Source: Serilophus lunatus
Taxonomy: Eukaryota > Chordata > Aves > Passeriformes > Eurylaimidae
NCBI GenBank assembly: GCA_013399895.1
Contig: VXBA01003435.1
Span: 1,344,030-1,408,029 of the forward strand
Length of the DNA: 64,000 bases
Direction: 5' to 3'
The position numbers were made by a program, and so were the translations under genes. The notes below the pieces were generated by a model that searched no databases, was not told the DNA's origin, and worked only from the letters and a program-made list of their open reading frames with translations. Positions within the stretch are counted from its first letter, which is position 1, and every line of letters begins with the position of its first letter. Positions 53,932 to 64,000 of the stretch are shown here, piece by piece.

Positions 53932-54115
53932 TCACAGAATTACAGAATAGTTAGGGCTGGAAGGGACCTCTGAAGATCTTCCAGTCCAACCCTCCCGCCA
54001 AGGCAGGGTCAAATGTAGAGCATCCAGGTGGAACTTCCCTGAACAGCCTGTTCCAAGGCTCTGCCACCCCCAGTGTAAAGTTCTTCCTCACACTGAGGTG
54101 GAACTTCTTGTGTTT
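53932..54115 (-). mobile_element. CR1 LINE 3' end
   Basis: The plus strand starts with TATCACAGAATTACAGAATA (the 8-base tail repeat in antisense), then GGCTGGAAGGGACCTCTGAA and CTTCCAGTCCAACCCTCCCG. Read on the minus strand, the frame contains FHLSVRKNFTLGVAEPWNRL followed by FREV, a diverged CR1 C-terminus. It is truncated at the 5' side near 54115, where unrelated sequence begins. Confidence 0.88.
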
Positions 54116-55500
54116 TAGTTTATGGCCAAAATATGTATCTATTACATATCGAGGGAGAGAGCAAAAGAAATGGCTCATTGCCACATTTACCTGCAACTTT
54201 GTCTCTGCAGTGACAGTGGTGCAAGAACCCATAAGAACCTTGTCCTGGAAGCCAGCTGCAAAGAAACTTCCTCGCAAGAAGGAAGAGCTGAGAGGCTAAT
54301 CCCTTAAAAATTTCAAATGGAGGGGAAAAGCAGCTAAGATTCAGAACAAAAAATTCAGTACCAGTAAGAGGCATACAGAAACATAGGGTCATTCTGTTCC
54401 TATTGCTTTTTCACAGGAACAACCTCAAACTGGCTACTAAAGACACCTCAGGACGGAAAATGCTGCAGAGCAACAAGTCACTGTTATAAGCAAAACTGCT
54501 TTACTTTGAATTGATAAAGATGAAATATAGAATACTGCCATGTCTTAAAAAGAACAGGTGATGAATTCATGCCAAGGGTCGTTAACTTAACCAGCTTGCT
54601 CACAGGCATTCATTCAAATGCACATATAAGCTAGTAATTAGACACATTAATAACCTTAATCATTAGTGTAGAAATGTGGCTGTAAAAATTACTTGGTTTG
54701 TATTCATTTACCTGAAGACACAGAACCTCCCCTTAAAAAAATAAAATTAAAAACCAATAATATAAAAGCCTCTGGCTGAAAAGTTTTATTTTTATTGCTT
54801 AATACCAAATTAGATGAATTTTACTCTCAGCTGGTAATATTATACAAGATGAGCCAAATGCATTGGTGATTATAATATAAGTGCAAGTTAAATGCTAGAT
54901 ATATTTGGCTGTGAGTGTTCAGGCAGATTAACTCCCTTGGATCGAGAAGAGAAGAGAATGTCAGAACACTATTCGATACTTCATTAAAGCTCCAAAAGAG
55001 TATTTGGGGGAAGAAACACTGTGAAGTTAAATATAGACAAAACCTAAAAGTATCTCCTTTAACAAAGCCCAAAACAACTTCCTTATTTCTTTGTGCTACA
55101 ACAGCCATTCTGCTGCTGTTTCTGCACTCACTGAATGCCAAAGACACTCCTAGGAAACAAAAAAGCTTGAAAGAACAATCTGCAGCCAAAATCTCAATGT
55201 CTATGATTTCCATCCTCAGAGAAGGCATAAGGCATAAGGGGAGATAGGCAATTCTCAGCTTCTCTCTGCTGATTCACAGTGAGGCCTGGCTTACCTCTTG
55301 TGACAAGAAAAGCGGATACACAGAACAGACCTACAAGGAAGCTATCTTAGTCAACACAAGTAAATGCACTAGTCTGACTGCTGATAGTCTCTTAGTCTAC
55401 TAGAGACCCTACATGTCAAATTCCTTCACACATTTGCAAAACAAACCACAAAAACAGAAGCTACATATGCACTAAGAGCTCTACGATAGAAAATCCACAT

Positions 55501-55634
55501 GTGAGATTAGCTCAGTTGGTTAAAGCACGGTGCTAATAACACCAAAGTTGTGGGTTCAATCTCCATATGGGCCATTCATGTAAGGATTGGACTTGATGAT
55601 CCCTGTGGTCCCTTCCAACTCAGGATATTCTGCA
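55501..55634 (+). mobile_element. tRNA-Ile-derived SINE with CR1 tail (TguSINE1 type)
   Basis: The first 74 bases (55501-55574) are a tRNA-Ile relative: A box TAGCTCAGTTGG at 55508-55519, anticodon loop CTAATAA with anticodon AAT at 55535-55537, B box GGTTCAATCTC at 55553-55563, and an acceptor end GGGCCA at 55569-55574. The 5' acceptor strand is mutated (GTGAGAT), so it is not a functional tRNA gene. It joins directly to a CR1 3' tail (GGATTGGACTTGATGATCCC, then TCCCTTCCAACTCAGGATAT). This tRNA-Ile plus CR1 structure matches TguSINE1, known from songbirds and moved by CR1 reverse transcriptase. Several mutations indicate an older copy. It is antisense to CADPS2. Confidence 0.92.
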
Positions 55635-56359
55635 AATTTTGTCTTAAAAGTAATTTAAAGTATAAAACTGTCCTTCACAGTTTTTTCTTAACATTTACAC
55701 TTGACAAATTAACGTTGACTATTTTTTGGTTTTCAAATGACCCACTTGTTTTCCTCGAATAAGAAGGCTACTCCAATACCTCAAGTACTGAAAACGCATT
55801 AATGTTGCTCCCACATCATTTCTCCCCAGTATCTTTTCAGTATTCCTTTAACTAAAACCAAAAATACTTTGAAGTATTTAATTATGTAGCTTGCAAGGCT
55901 TTTAAATATTGTTTAGAGTCAGATATTTAAACATGGTAAAAAGGTAACTTGCTTCTGAGGATGTCTTAATATTCTTTCTATCACTCTATCATTAGAGTAA
56001 ATGAGAATAAATCAACACCCTTTGGGGAAATCAGAGACCTTTTCCAAAGTAAACTCTCCAATTACAGAAAAAATATTCATTTATAGAGGTAAAACTCTTT
56101 CTCGTCAGCCTATCAGTGCATGCTAACGGAACTGAAACACTTGGGGTTACAAGACTTCCTTTTACTTCAGAACTCATGTTAGTAAGCTGAAAATCTAAAC
56201 CAGCCTTACAAACACTGCTCATCTTAGATCTGGATTTCTCACAATTTTAGAAGTAATCTTAGAAGGAATATTTGTAAGGCTGCAGCACTATTTCCCAAAA
56301 CAGTGAAACTTCCGTCTTAAGCAAGACCTCTCCAAACCTCTTGAAAGGTGGTAGAAGAC

Positions 56360-57180
56360 TGCAGTGGTTTAACCCAGGCGGGATGCCAGGGGCCCAACTA
56401 CAGTCACTCTCCCACTCCCCACTGCAACACAGGGGAGGAGACAAAGTATAACAAAAGGCTTCACAAGTTGAGATAAGGACCATAAAAGATCCCTTGCTAA
56501 TCACCTTCACAGGCAAAACAGACTCCATGTGGGGATAATAGTTAAATTTATTACTTACAAGATAAGAGCTAAAGACTGAGAAACAATAAAAGACACTTTT
56601 CTCCCCCCATCCACTCACCCTTTACATCCAAATTCCTCTCTCCCAGTGGACCAGGGAGACAGGGAGGGGAGTTATGGTCAGTTGTTATTCCCAGCTGCTG
56701 CTTAGGGCGGGAGACCTTCCAACTGCATTCCTGTGGGGTCCCTCCCACGGGAGACAGCTCTTCACAAACTGCTCCAGTGTGAGTCTCTCTCACAGAAGAT
56801 AGTCCCTCTCACAAACTGCTCTGGTGAGAGTCCACCCATGGGCAGCAGCTCTTCACACACTGCTGCCACATGGGTCACATCCCACAGGGTACAGTCCTTC
56901 AGGCACAGGCTGCACTGCTGTTCACAAGTTCTCACTCTGCTCGTCTCCGGCAGCCATCTTCATCTAAACTGAGTTTTTTCCCTTCCTTCTTAAATACGTT
57001 ATCACAGAGGCGTTCCTTCGACTGCTGATTGGCCTGGCCTTGGTCAGCAGCGGTCCTGGCCTGGAGCCGGCTGGCATTGGCTCTGCTGGACATGGGGGAA
57101 CTTCCAGCAGCTTCTCAGAGAAGCCTCCACCTCAGCCCCCTCTGCTGCTACCAAAACCTGGCCATCGAAAACCCAACACA
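56360..57180 (-). mobile_element. Solo LTR, ERVL-like (copy B), 821 bp, TSD AAGAC
   Basis: A complete solo LTR in minus orientation. On the plus strand it begins TGCAGTGGTTTAACCCAGGC and ends ACCCAACACA. Exact AAGAC duplications flank it (56355-56359 and 57181-57185). The poly(A) signal AATAAA is at 56552-56547. It aligns with the LTRs at 37391-38463 and 50942-52009 at both ends, but lacks the internal tandem array and neighbouring sequence (about 250 bp), with the junction near 56910-56925. It is in the same sense as CADPS2, and no proviral body is present. Confidence 0.92.
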
Positions 57181-57430
57181 AAGACCAATGAAGCAACACA
57201 GGGTAAAATAAAGATAACTCTTGAAATAACTTTGTACTGTATACCTACGCACATGTAATCAAGAGTGACTTCTCATGAAGAAGAGACAACATCTAAAATC
57301 CAGTGAGAAACGACAACTTATTTCTCCATTGAAATATTCATTTCGTGTTAGTCTATTCTTGATCAAGAAAAGACAGTGGCAGATATTTTCTCTCCCTGAA
57401 GAATAGGGTAAAATCAGTCAGAAAGCATAT

Positions 57431-57471
57431 TTGGTTTTTTGTTTGTTTTGTTGCTGTTGTTGTTTGTTTTT
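57431..57471. repeat. G/T-rich low-complexity tract
   Basis: TTTGTTTG and TTGTTGTTTG units in a run of about 40 bases. A second T-rich tract lies at about 57765-57795. Both are simple low-complexity sequence. Confidence 0.8.
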
Positions 57472-60400
57472 TGCATGAGGAGGGCATGGAAAAAGATATA
57501 TTCTGGTAATTTACAGGTATGAGAAACCAAAAGTAGATATGTGAACAAGCCTGAAGTGTGGATATTTGAATGTTTCTGCTATAAAAGGCATGAAACACTA
57601 ACTATAACTCTATAGCCTCCCACAGTCCCACAAAATTATTGCTTTTCTTCTCCCCAGAGTTTTCACATAGCACAGCAGTCCCTTCTGCCAACTGAGAGCC
57701 CAGACAGGTTCTCCCTTCACTCGTGCCCTGCCTACCATCTGCTCTGGGGTTTTTTTCATCCTCTTCGTTTTTTGTTTTTTTTTTTCTTTTTTTTGAGCCG
57801 TGAGGCATGTTTAAGACATCAATGGATGTCTTACCTAACATCTCATGCTACCTTGAAAATACAGCAATGGGCCTTGCCAACATTCTTCACAGGTTATTTT
57901 GTTGTATAAAGTATCATTTTTCGTGAAATAAGGAATGACAGTCATTGGTGACCACCAGATATATACTGAAGCTCTAGTCACATTGTAACATCTCAAGCAG
58001 TTAGTATCTCATCTTGTCACTAGAAAAGACTCAGATATATACATATTGTATAAAAGTGTGTTCTAGAATACACAGCCCAAGCCATTTTTTCTTCTTGTGC
58101 CAGGCCTCAACTGAAAAAATGAATCTAAGTTTTGGCCTATATATTAAAAGGGAATCTTAGTATTTGTTTAATTACTTTAAGAAGAAGATTATCAACACTA
58201 CACTGAAACTTTCTCTACAAAGAAGTCATTATTCCTTGTGCTTCATAAACTCACATTTTCCAAAATAACTTATACAGGGTATGAAAGTTTCTAAGGAAAA
58301 CACTCAGTAGTATGGGAAATTTTGTGATCTGTGAAATAATGGCACTATTTTTCTTTATTTTACCAAAGAAAGGATCAGAACTAAAAACATGCAAAGGTCA
58401 TGAAGGCTGCAAATTAAATTGCCCTTATTTTGACTTATTTCCAAAACAGTGTAACTAACTGAACTTCAGTAAAGTGCTGGGTGAAAGACCCCAATTGTAC
58501 TGAGCACCACAAGCAGACGTCAGCTCAGGAGAAATTCTTGACAGAAACTATTCAAAGAATTAAAAATAAAAAAAAATATTATTATGGAGGTTACAATACA
58601 ATCCATCATTCTCATTACTAGATGCTTATATGAAGAGTTACATCTTGCAAAAGCTAATAGAAGATGTGAACTAGACAAAATAGAAGGATTTTAAACAGAA
58701 AATAATATCTTGAAGCGAAGTACCATATATTTTCAAAAGAATTAGTTTGTGGTCAATTCCCAAAATTCAAAAGTAGAAGACTTAGTAAATAATTCTTCTT
58801 AAAAAATATTACATTATACTTAAAATTATTTATTACTTGTCAGAAAAGAGGATGTGACTTGCAAAATGTTTTCGTCATGAAAATCAGTATTATTCTCTCC
58901 TCCTGGCATCCAAGAAAGGGGTTTAGATCACCCAAAAATGGCAGTCTTATAAAGGTGCTTAAAAATAAAATAAACTCTTGTGTGGAGTTATGATTTTTGT
59001 GGAAGAGAAATTCTGGCACTAAGAAAGTGGTGTAATACTAGTGTATGACCCCACATCAGTTTGAGTTCGACTTTCATTTTGACTTTCTACAAAGTTATCC
59101 TCTACATCAGTGAATAATTTAAATTAAAAAAAAAAAGACTGTATCATGTTTGATCTCTCTAAATCAAAGAAATCATAACAGTTTGGCCAGCATCTCAACT
59201 GCAAGTCAAGGAGCTCATTAAGTCCCAGCTAACTTGCAAACATTTCTTTATCATAAAACACAGCTCACGGCAACACGATGTAAATAAAAATCAGGTGCAA
59301 CATTCTAGCACTTACAAAATCGAACCTTTTCATCACAAAGACATGTAGGTGGTTGGCAGCATTTGCTGCCCTTTCAGTAAATTGTGAAGTTGAAAATAAG
59401 ATCATAGGAGAAGTTTTCAACATCCTAATGTGAGCATCCTGTTAATGTTCACTATCTAAGGACAAGCTGAGGCATTTAGTGGGCGTTAAAAGACTGTGAC
59501 AAAAGATTATTCCTCAAAGAAAAATACAAAAAAATTCTCATAGCTATGAGATATGTTTGACAGTGTCAGAGAATTGGTCTATTACTATTCACTTTATTTT
59601 TTATTAAGTTATTCTGCTGGTTGAACAAACTCTGCTGTCACACAAAGGATGGACTGGCACCAGTGTGGACCCTCACAAAGCCACACCTTAACAGAGTTGT
59701 CTGATGGGCTGCTGCAAGATATCAGTGGTTTAAGAGTTGAAGGAAATGCTCCATTTAGAACAGGCTGGGGAGCAGAGGATGCTGAAATCCAATGAAAGGT
59801 TTCTAAATACATAGAAAGTCACAAGGAGGAGACAATACCTCCTAATGTTATATATAGCACCCTTGACTGTTTAGCAGCCATGCAGTTGACAGATAATTTA
59901 CTTATCATCAACATTGTAAAACATTTTCTGTTTCCTATTTCCAATGGGCCAGAAGCTACAAAAAGAAGACAGAGTTTTCTACACAAATTGTAACTATACA
60001 AATTTGCTGTTAAGAGCTGCTATTTCTTGGCAAAATACACAGAATTTCATATATCTGCTTCTCTAGAAGAACAGGCTAGAAGCCAAACCAATCAAAACCT
60101 CTATCAAAAATAAAATTTTAACATCTCTTTGCACTTGGAATTATCTTGCTGCTCCCAGGCACTCTTGATTATTATTATCTGCAAGTCTCTGATATTCTGA
60201 ACAGCAGTGGAAAAGGGAAATGAAAGTGACTATTTTCATATAAAGACAGACAAAGGCTTCCAGGGCAGACTGAAAACTGCTGGTGCTGACCGAAATCCGA
60301 GTCAATCTTCCTCTCATCTTTTATAATATATTGTCAATAGAAAGGAATAAGATACAGCCTAAACTATTTATTAAAACTATAATGAGAAATAAGGGATTTT

Positions 60401-61494
60401 GCCAAAGGAGAAAAGGCATTATTATCAGAGACTATGTACTGTCTGCACTGCACTTCCACGGAAGGCTAAGGACGATTGTTGTCTTTCTTTGCAATAAACT
60501 TCTCTTTATACCTTTGGTTTATCATGTGACTGGACCACGAGAACAGGACATGAAAAGTGTGGTTGGTAGCAACTCTGTTGGAGCATGCAATGAAACTTTT
60601 TGCTTTAGCAAAGTAACCTCATCCTTGCCTCAGAAAATTAAAATCCTTAGAAAGGCAGAACTCCAAACAAGGGCATAGCATTGAAGTCTTTGCCTCTCCA
60701 TGCTTTCCAGCTTGAAATACACAGGTGCTCATGTACCTGCACCCAAAGAAGTAAATCTCTCTTCTTTTCCATCCTCCAATACTTACAAGACTCTGGGGTA
60801 AACCCTGTGTACTTCAGAGGCCTGCATGAGAGATTTTAAAACCTTCAGTGCTAAAAAGCAGGAAGATCAAGAGAAGTGCCTTCTCTTAATCCCATTGAGT
60901 CATTTTTGCACACATCAGGGTGGTCACCCTTTCTCCCTTCTAACCTAAAATGAAGATTATTTTCTGTTTAATTTTGAATTGAAAAATAAGAAAAGTATTC
61001 CATGTTTACAATTCTACCATGTTAGAAGAAATGAGCCACTGCAACGTTTCAGTCTCTTCATAAATTACGGACCCATCAACACTTGTACATTTAAGAACCA
61101 AAATAAAGAAGCCTTCAAGGATACAGATGCAAGAACCTAGTGGACTGTATAATTAGAACCACTTCTAGACTAAGGCAAATATTTTCTCGTTTAATTGTTC
61201 AGAGCTCTACAGTCACACTTTTTTTGTGCTCCTCTAGCCCAATTCAGACTAACAGCAGTCTTTGACCACTCACAGTGGCATACAAAGCAGGATTTAGCAA
61301 TCATCAAACATTGGAGAAGAGAGAAATTCATGCAGAGTTTCTACTATAAGTGACAGCTTATCTACTTCTGGGGAAAAAACAGTGGGTTTTTCATGTTTTC
61401 AGGTATTGGAACAGTTGTCCATCACAGTCTGTCTTCATTCATAGAAGTTTTACCTGCCTGGCAAAGCCTTCAGTAACCTAATGTGTCCTCACAG

Positions 61495-61572
61495 TGGACC
61501 ATGCTTTGAGCAGGAGGCTGGACTGTGTAAGGTCTTACCAACTGAACTATCCCATGCCTCTATGTTCTATTG
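61495..61572 (+). mobile_element. Short CR1 3'-end fragment
   Basis: The plus strand reads TTTGAGCAGGAGGCTGGACT, then a degenerate TGTAAGGTCTTACCAACTGA, then CCTCTATGTTCTATTG. This fits the final 70-80 bases of a CR1 element (the 'tttgagcagggggttggact' segment plus tail). It is short and diverged. Confidence 0.65.
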
Positions 61573-62721
61573 TATATAAACCCCTCCCACAAATAAACAG
61601 GATTTTTCCTGCAGATTTCAGGGCTTCCTTATCTTGTTACAACCTGAATATCCCAGAGGCTAAATTCATGATTTACATTCAAAACACTGCTCATAATCTG
61701 ATGCAGAATAGATTACCCTTTCTCACTAAGAAAATTGACTCTATGACCCTGAGAAGTATTAAACACTGCAGATGTTTTGATCAAGAACAGTTACATGATA
61801 TGTGCTCCACTAATCCATAAATTAAGTAGGCAACATTGTTCCAAGATTCCTCGTTTGTTCCCATATTAAGATGGTCCATAACTATTAAGATGGCCCATAA
61901 CTACAAGCCAACCTTCAGCACAAAATATGAGAAACAATTTACCTGTAATCTGGTTCACTATTTTATAGACAGTGTAGAAAGCTGTATGAGCTCAGTTTAA
62001 ATGCTATATCCATGCTGGTTGGTTTTGAGACTTGCAAAAATGCCTTCCTTTTCTTCAGGTTTTTCCTCCTAAGTAACCACTAATTTATACTGCCATCACT
62101 ATGAAGATCGGCTAACAAAGGATTTTTACATACCAATTACAGTACTGATTAGTGAGAAATTATACCTATAAATCTAAATATGACTGTCGAATTGACTGTC
62201 TTGGCCTCAGTAATTTATGGGGAACATCACTTACCCAACAAAACAACAAAGCAAAAATATGCAAATTAGCTTCACAGAAGGTGTTTGAAACGAAGCATGT
62301 TTAGTTCTAACATGTGAACCTTCTAGACACCAGCATCCTGAATCACCTGTCATCTATTTATGGCAGCAAATATCTTTTAAAGATGTATACACGTGCTCAG
62401 AAATGTACCTACATGCATATGTAATTTATGAGGGTATGCAGGCGTACAAACCATACAACATTGCTCACAATCACCCAAATCACTGTAGCTGTGGCACTAA
62501 AGGTCTCAGGAGATCCTGTACCACACACTCTGGCATACACTTTTCCCAAGAGCTCAGCAGTGACCAAATCATGCCAATTCCCTTCTGAGCAGTTTCACCT
62601 CCTTGGACTGTGGAGATGTACCTAAATCTGAAGGATTCTACACACAGGGAGGAAGCACTTGACTTGCTGGAAGGGGGGAGATATTCTGGATACAACAAAA
62701 ATGAATTACACCAATACTTAC

Positions 62722-63054
62722 TTGACAGGCATTATAAATCAACTGGTGTTCCAATTTTTTGATCCCTAGAATCTGCTGAAACATTTCATAAAGCTGTTCC
62801 TTGCTCAGAATCAGCTCTGATACAGCACTTAAGGCCATTCTATTCGTCTGTTTGCAAAAGTCCTCTTCTCCCCTGTATATGGCATCGTACTTTGCTAGCC
62901 AAGAACTTAACACTGTCTCTTTGCTTAGTCCATCAATTTCCGGCAAACTTCGGACTCTTTTTTCTATGTTTTTCTTAAAAACATCTCTGAAGTCACTTGC
63001 AGAACATCCTCCACTGTGGACCATTCTTGCAACCCGATCACTCTTGAGAAATAC
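62722..63054 (-). CDS. CADPS2: CADPS2 coding exon (probably exon 3), N-terminal segment reported to bind dynactin
   Basis: This 333-bp exon encodes exactly 111 residues, from VFLKSDRVARMVHSGG to LEHQLIYNACQ. It follows an acceptor ending in AAAAG at 63055-63059 and is followed by a perfect GTAAGT donor at 62716-62721. Both boundaries are phase 0, so skipping it would keep the reading frame. The sequence is rich in charged helices (DVFKKNIEKRVRSLPEIDG, LILSKEQLYEMFQQILG) and corresponds to roughly residues 150-260 of the mammalian protein. From memory, mammalian CADPS2 exon 3 also encodes 111 residues and is the segment reported to contact dynactin-1 and to be skipped in a described splice variant. 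The exon number is inferred from that size match. An in-frame ATG lies inside (MVHSGG), but this is not the gene start, because the frame is open through the acceptor and homologues continue upstream. Confidence 0.95.
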
Positions 63055-64000
63055 CTTTTAAAACAAAATAACAAAAGAAACAGAAAAAGTTAGGCATGGC
63101 TAGAAACATGAAACAATCCCTTTATAAGGGATTATAAACCACACAGGACAAGTTTGCTATGTTTTTCATTAAGCAATAAGAGACCATGTTTAAAATACGT
63201 TTCTGCATTGAATAAGGTACTTCAAGTAGTTTTTTAAAGTATTTATGCATACATTTACAATAGTTAGACTAGAATGAACTTCATATAAATAGCAGCTAAT
63301 TTAAAATTTACCGGCAATGAGAGATAAACTCAGGAGGGGAAAAAACAAAACCCAAAAGAACTAGAGGAAAAAAATGAGAAAAGAAAGACTCAAAGACACG
63401 GAACTATTTCTACTACTGTAGATACAATACTGAAGACACAATATGGGATTCTCTGTGTAAAATCTCCAAAGACCAACACAAAAATACCCTCCCAAATATT
63501 CATATTCTAAGATAGGACAAGGCACGTTATAAAAACAAACTAATTAAATCAGCATCAGTATTTTGTAATAACTTTTCAGTGTTTAAGGATATTGTATCCA
63601 TTTCTTCTTCTAAACAAGGGCCTTGGCAAGGCTGATCTTTCCAGACACTGTATGTGCCCTGTATGTGGCTTGTTTCTAGAGCAGCAAGTCTCATGAAATT
63701 GTTCCTCTACAAGATGCAACGAACTAAAAGATGACCTGTGCAAATAACTGATGTGTGCCTTGAGCAAGTGACAAACTGCATCATGCCATCAAGAGGATAA
63801 CTCTGGGAGAACCACTTGGCTTCCTGCAGCAGAGGGAGATGAGTCAGACCCTCCACCCTGCACAGTTCAGCTGCTGGAGCCTGCTTGGGTGCCACACCAA
63901 CACCCCAAGCACAGCATAAAAGAAAGGAACAGAAGCGACACCACATAGCTGAAACAGATTTTTCAATCCATCACCTTTCTGAGTGCTCACTCTTTTCAGT
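63055..64000 (-). other. CADPS2: CADPS2 intron upstream of the 333-bp exon (partial)
   Basis: The intron continues beyond the window. Apart from the acceptor region (T/A-rich tract at 63060-63080) no exon, repeat or other element was found. The open frames at 63576-63946 show no domain. Confidence 0.8.

Larger units (their letters stand above)
36647..62721 (-). other. CADPS2: CADPS2 large intron (26,075 bp)
   Basis: This intron separates the 333-bp exon from the 81-bp exon and holds most mobile elements of the window, which are listed individually. No host exon or nested gene could be supported. In mammals the intronless genes RNF133 and RNF148 sit inside CADPS2, but I see no RING-finger frame here. 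Segments between elements (for example 39000-43900 and 57200-61490) are AT-rich unique sequence; one possible regulatory block lies at about 40683-40835. Confidence 0.8.
1..64000 (-). other. CADPS2: CADPS2 gene, internal part (introns plus six coding exons)
   Basis: The window is an internal slice of the minus-strand gene for calcium-dependent secretion activator 2, a cytosolic and vesicle-associated protein that primes dense-core vesicles for calcium-triggered release of neuropeptides and neurotrophins. Six exons translate into one continuous stretch of about 341 residues that I recognise as CADPS/CADPS2. The paralogue is CADPS2 rather than CADPS because of segments such as SQNSAFLDIGDENE and LYPTSNSPKS, where CADPS has clearly different residues. 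Intron sizes in transcript order are 26,075, 466, 4,007, 12,526 and 7,317 bp, with more than 11.6 kb of a further intron to the window edge. No start codon, stop codon, promoter or polyadenylation site of the gene lies in the window. Confidence 0.95.

Noticed and set aside
55501..55574. Functional tRNA-Ile gene
   Set aside because: The acceptor stem 5' strand does not pair with the 3' strand, and the sequence joins directly to a CR1 tail, so it is a SINE head.
1..64000. CRISPR array, operon, prophage or other bacterial system
   Set aside because: There are no regularly spaced direct repeats, no dense coding, and the window is one vertebrate gene with long introns.

Overview
This is vertebrate nuclear DNA, almost certainly from a songbird. 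It has single-copy introns of low GC content, several truncated CR1 LINEs, ERVL-type solo LTRs, and a tRNA-Ile/CR1-tailed SINE of the kind known from passerines (TguSINE1). There is no bacterial or phage gene organisation, and nearly all open frames of 60-130 codons are chance frames in intron or repeat sequence.

The whole window lies inside one minus-strand gene, CADPS2 (calcium-dependent secretion activator 2), which primes dense-core vesicles for exocytosis. Six consecutive coding exons can be placed to the base, in transcript order: 63054-62722 (333 bp), 36646-36566 (81 bp), 36099-35863 (237 bp), 31855-31734 (122 bp), 19207-19096 (112 bp) and 11778-11639 (140 bp). All six have AG acceptors and GT donors, their phases join without a break, and together they encode about 341 residues: the segment reported to bind dynactin, the linker, and the C2 domain. 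The PH domain and all later exons lie below position 1. The N-terminal exons lie above 64000.

The introns hold everything else. The largest (36647-62721, about 26 kb) collected most of the mobile elements. These are three solo LTRs of one family (37391-38463, 50942-52009, 56360-57180), each with its own perfect 5-bp target duplication; a 1.4-kb CR1 with reverse-transcriptase remnants (45419-46852); an older CR1 (about 48755-49330); a CR1 3' end (53932-54115); and the SINE (55501-55634). Other introns hold CR1 3' ends (1750-2068, 24990-25125, 27920-28236, 35148-35290, 61495-61572), an LTR tail at the window start (1-57), an interstitial telomeric tract (30548-30567), TA repeats, and a poly-T/poly-G tract with an ambiguous base (44161-44233).

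I found no second host gene, no functional tRNA, no CRISPR array and no novel multi-gene system. The best leads are the in-frame cassette structure of the first three exons, the LTR family with an internal tandem array that is present or absent between copies, and two homeodomain-motif-rich intron blocks that may be conserved enhancers.
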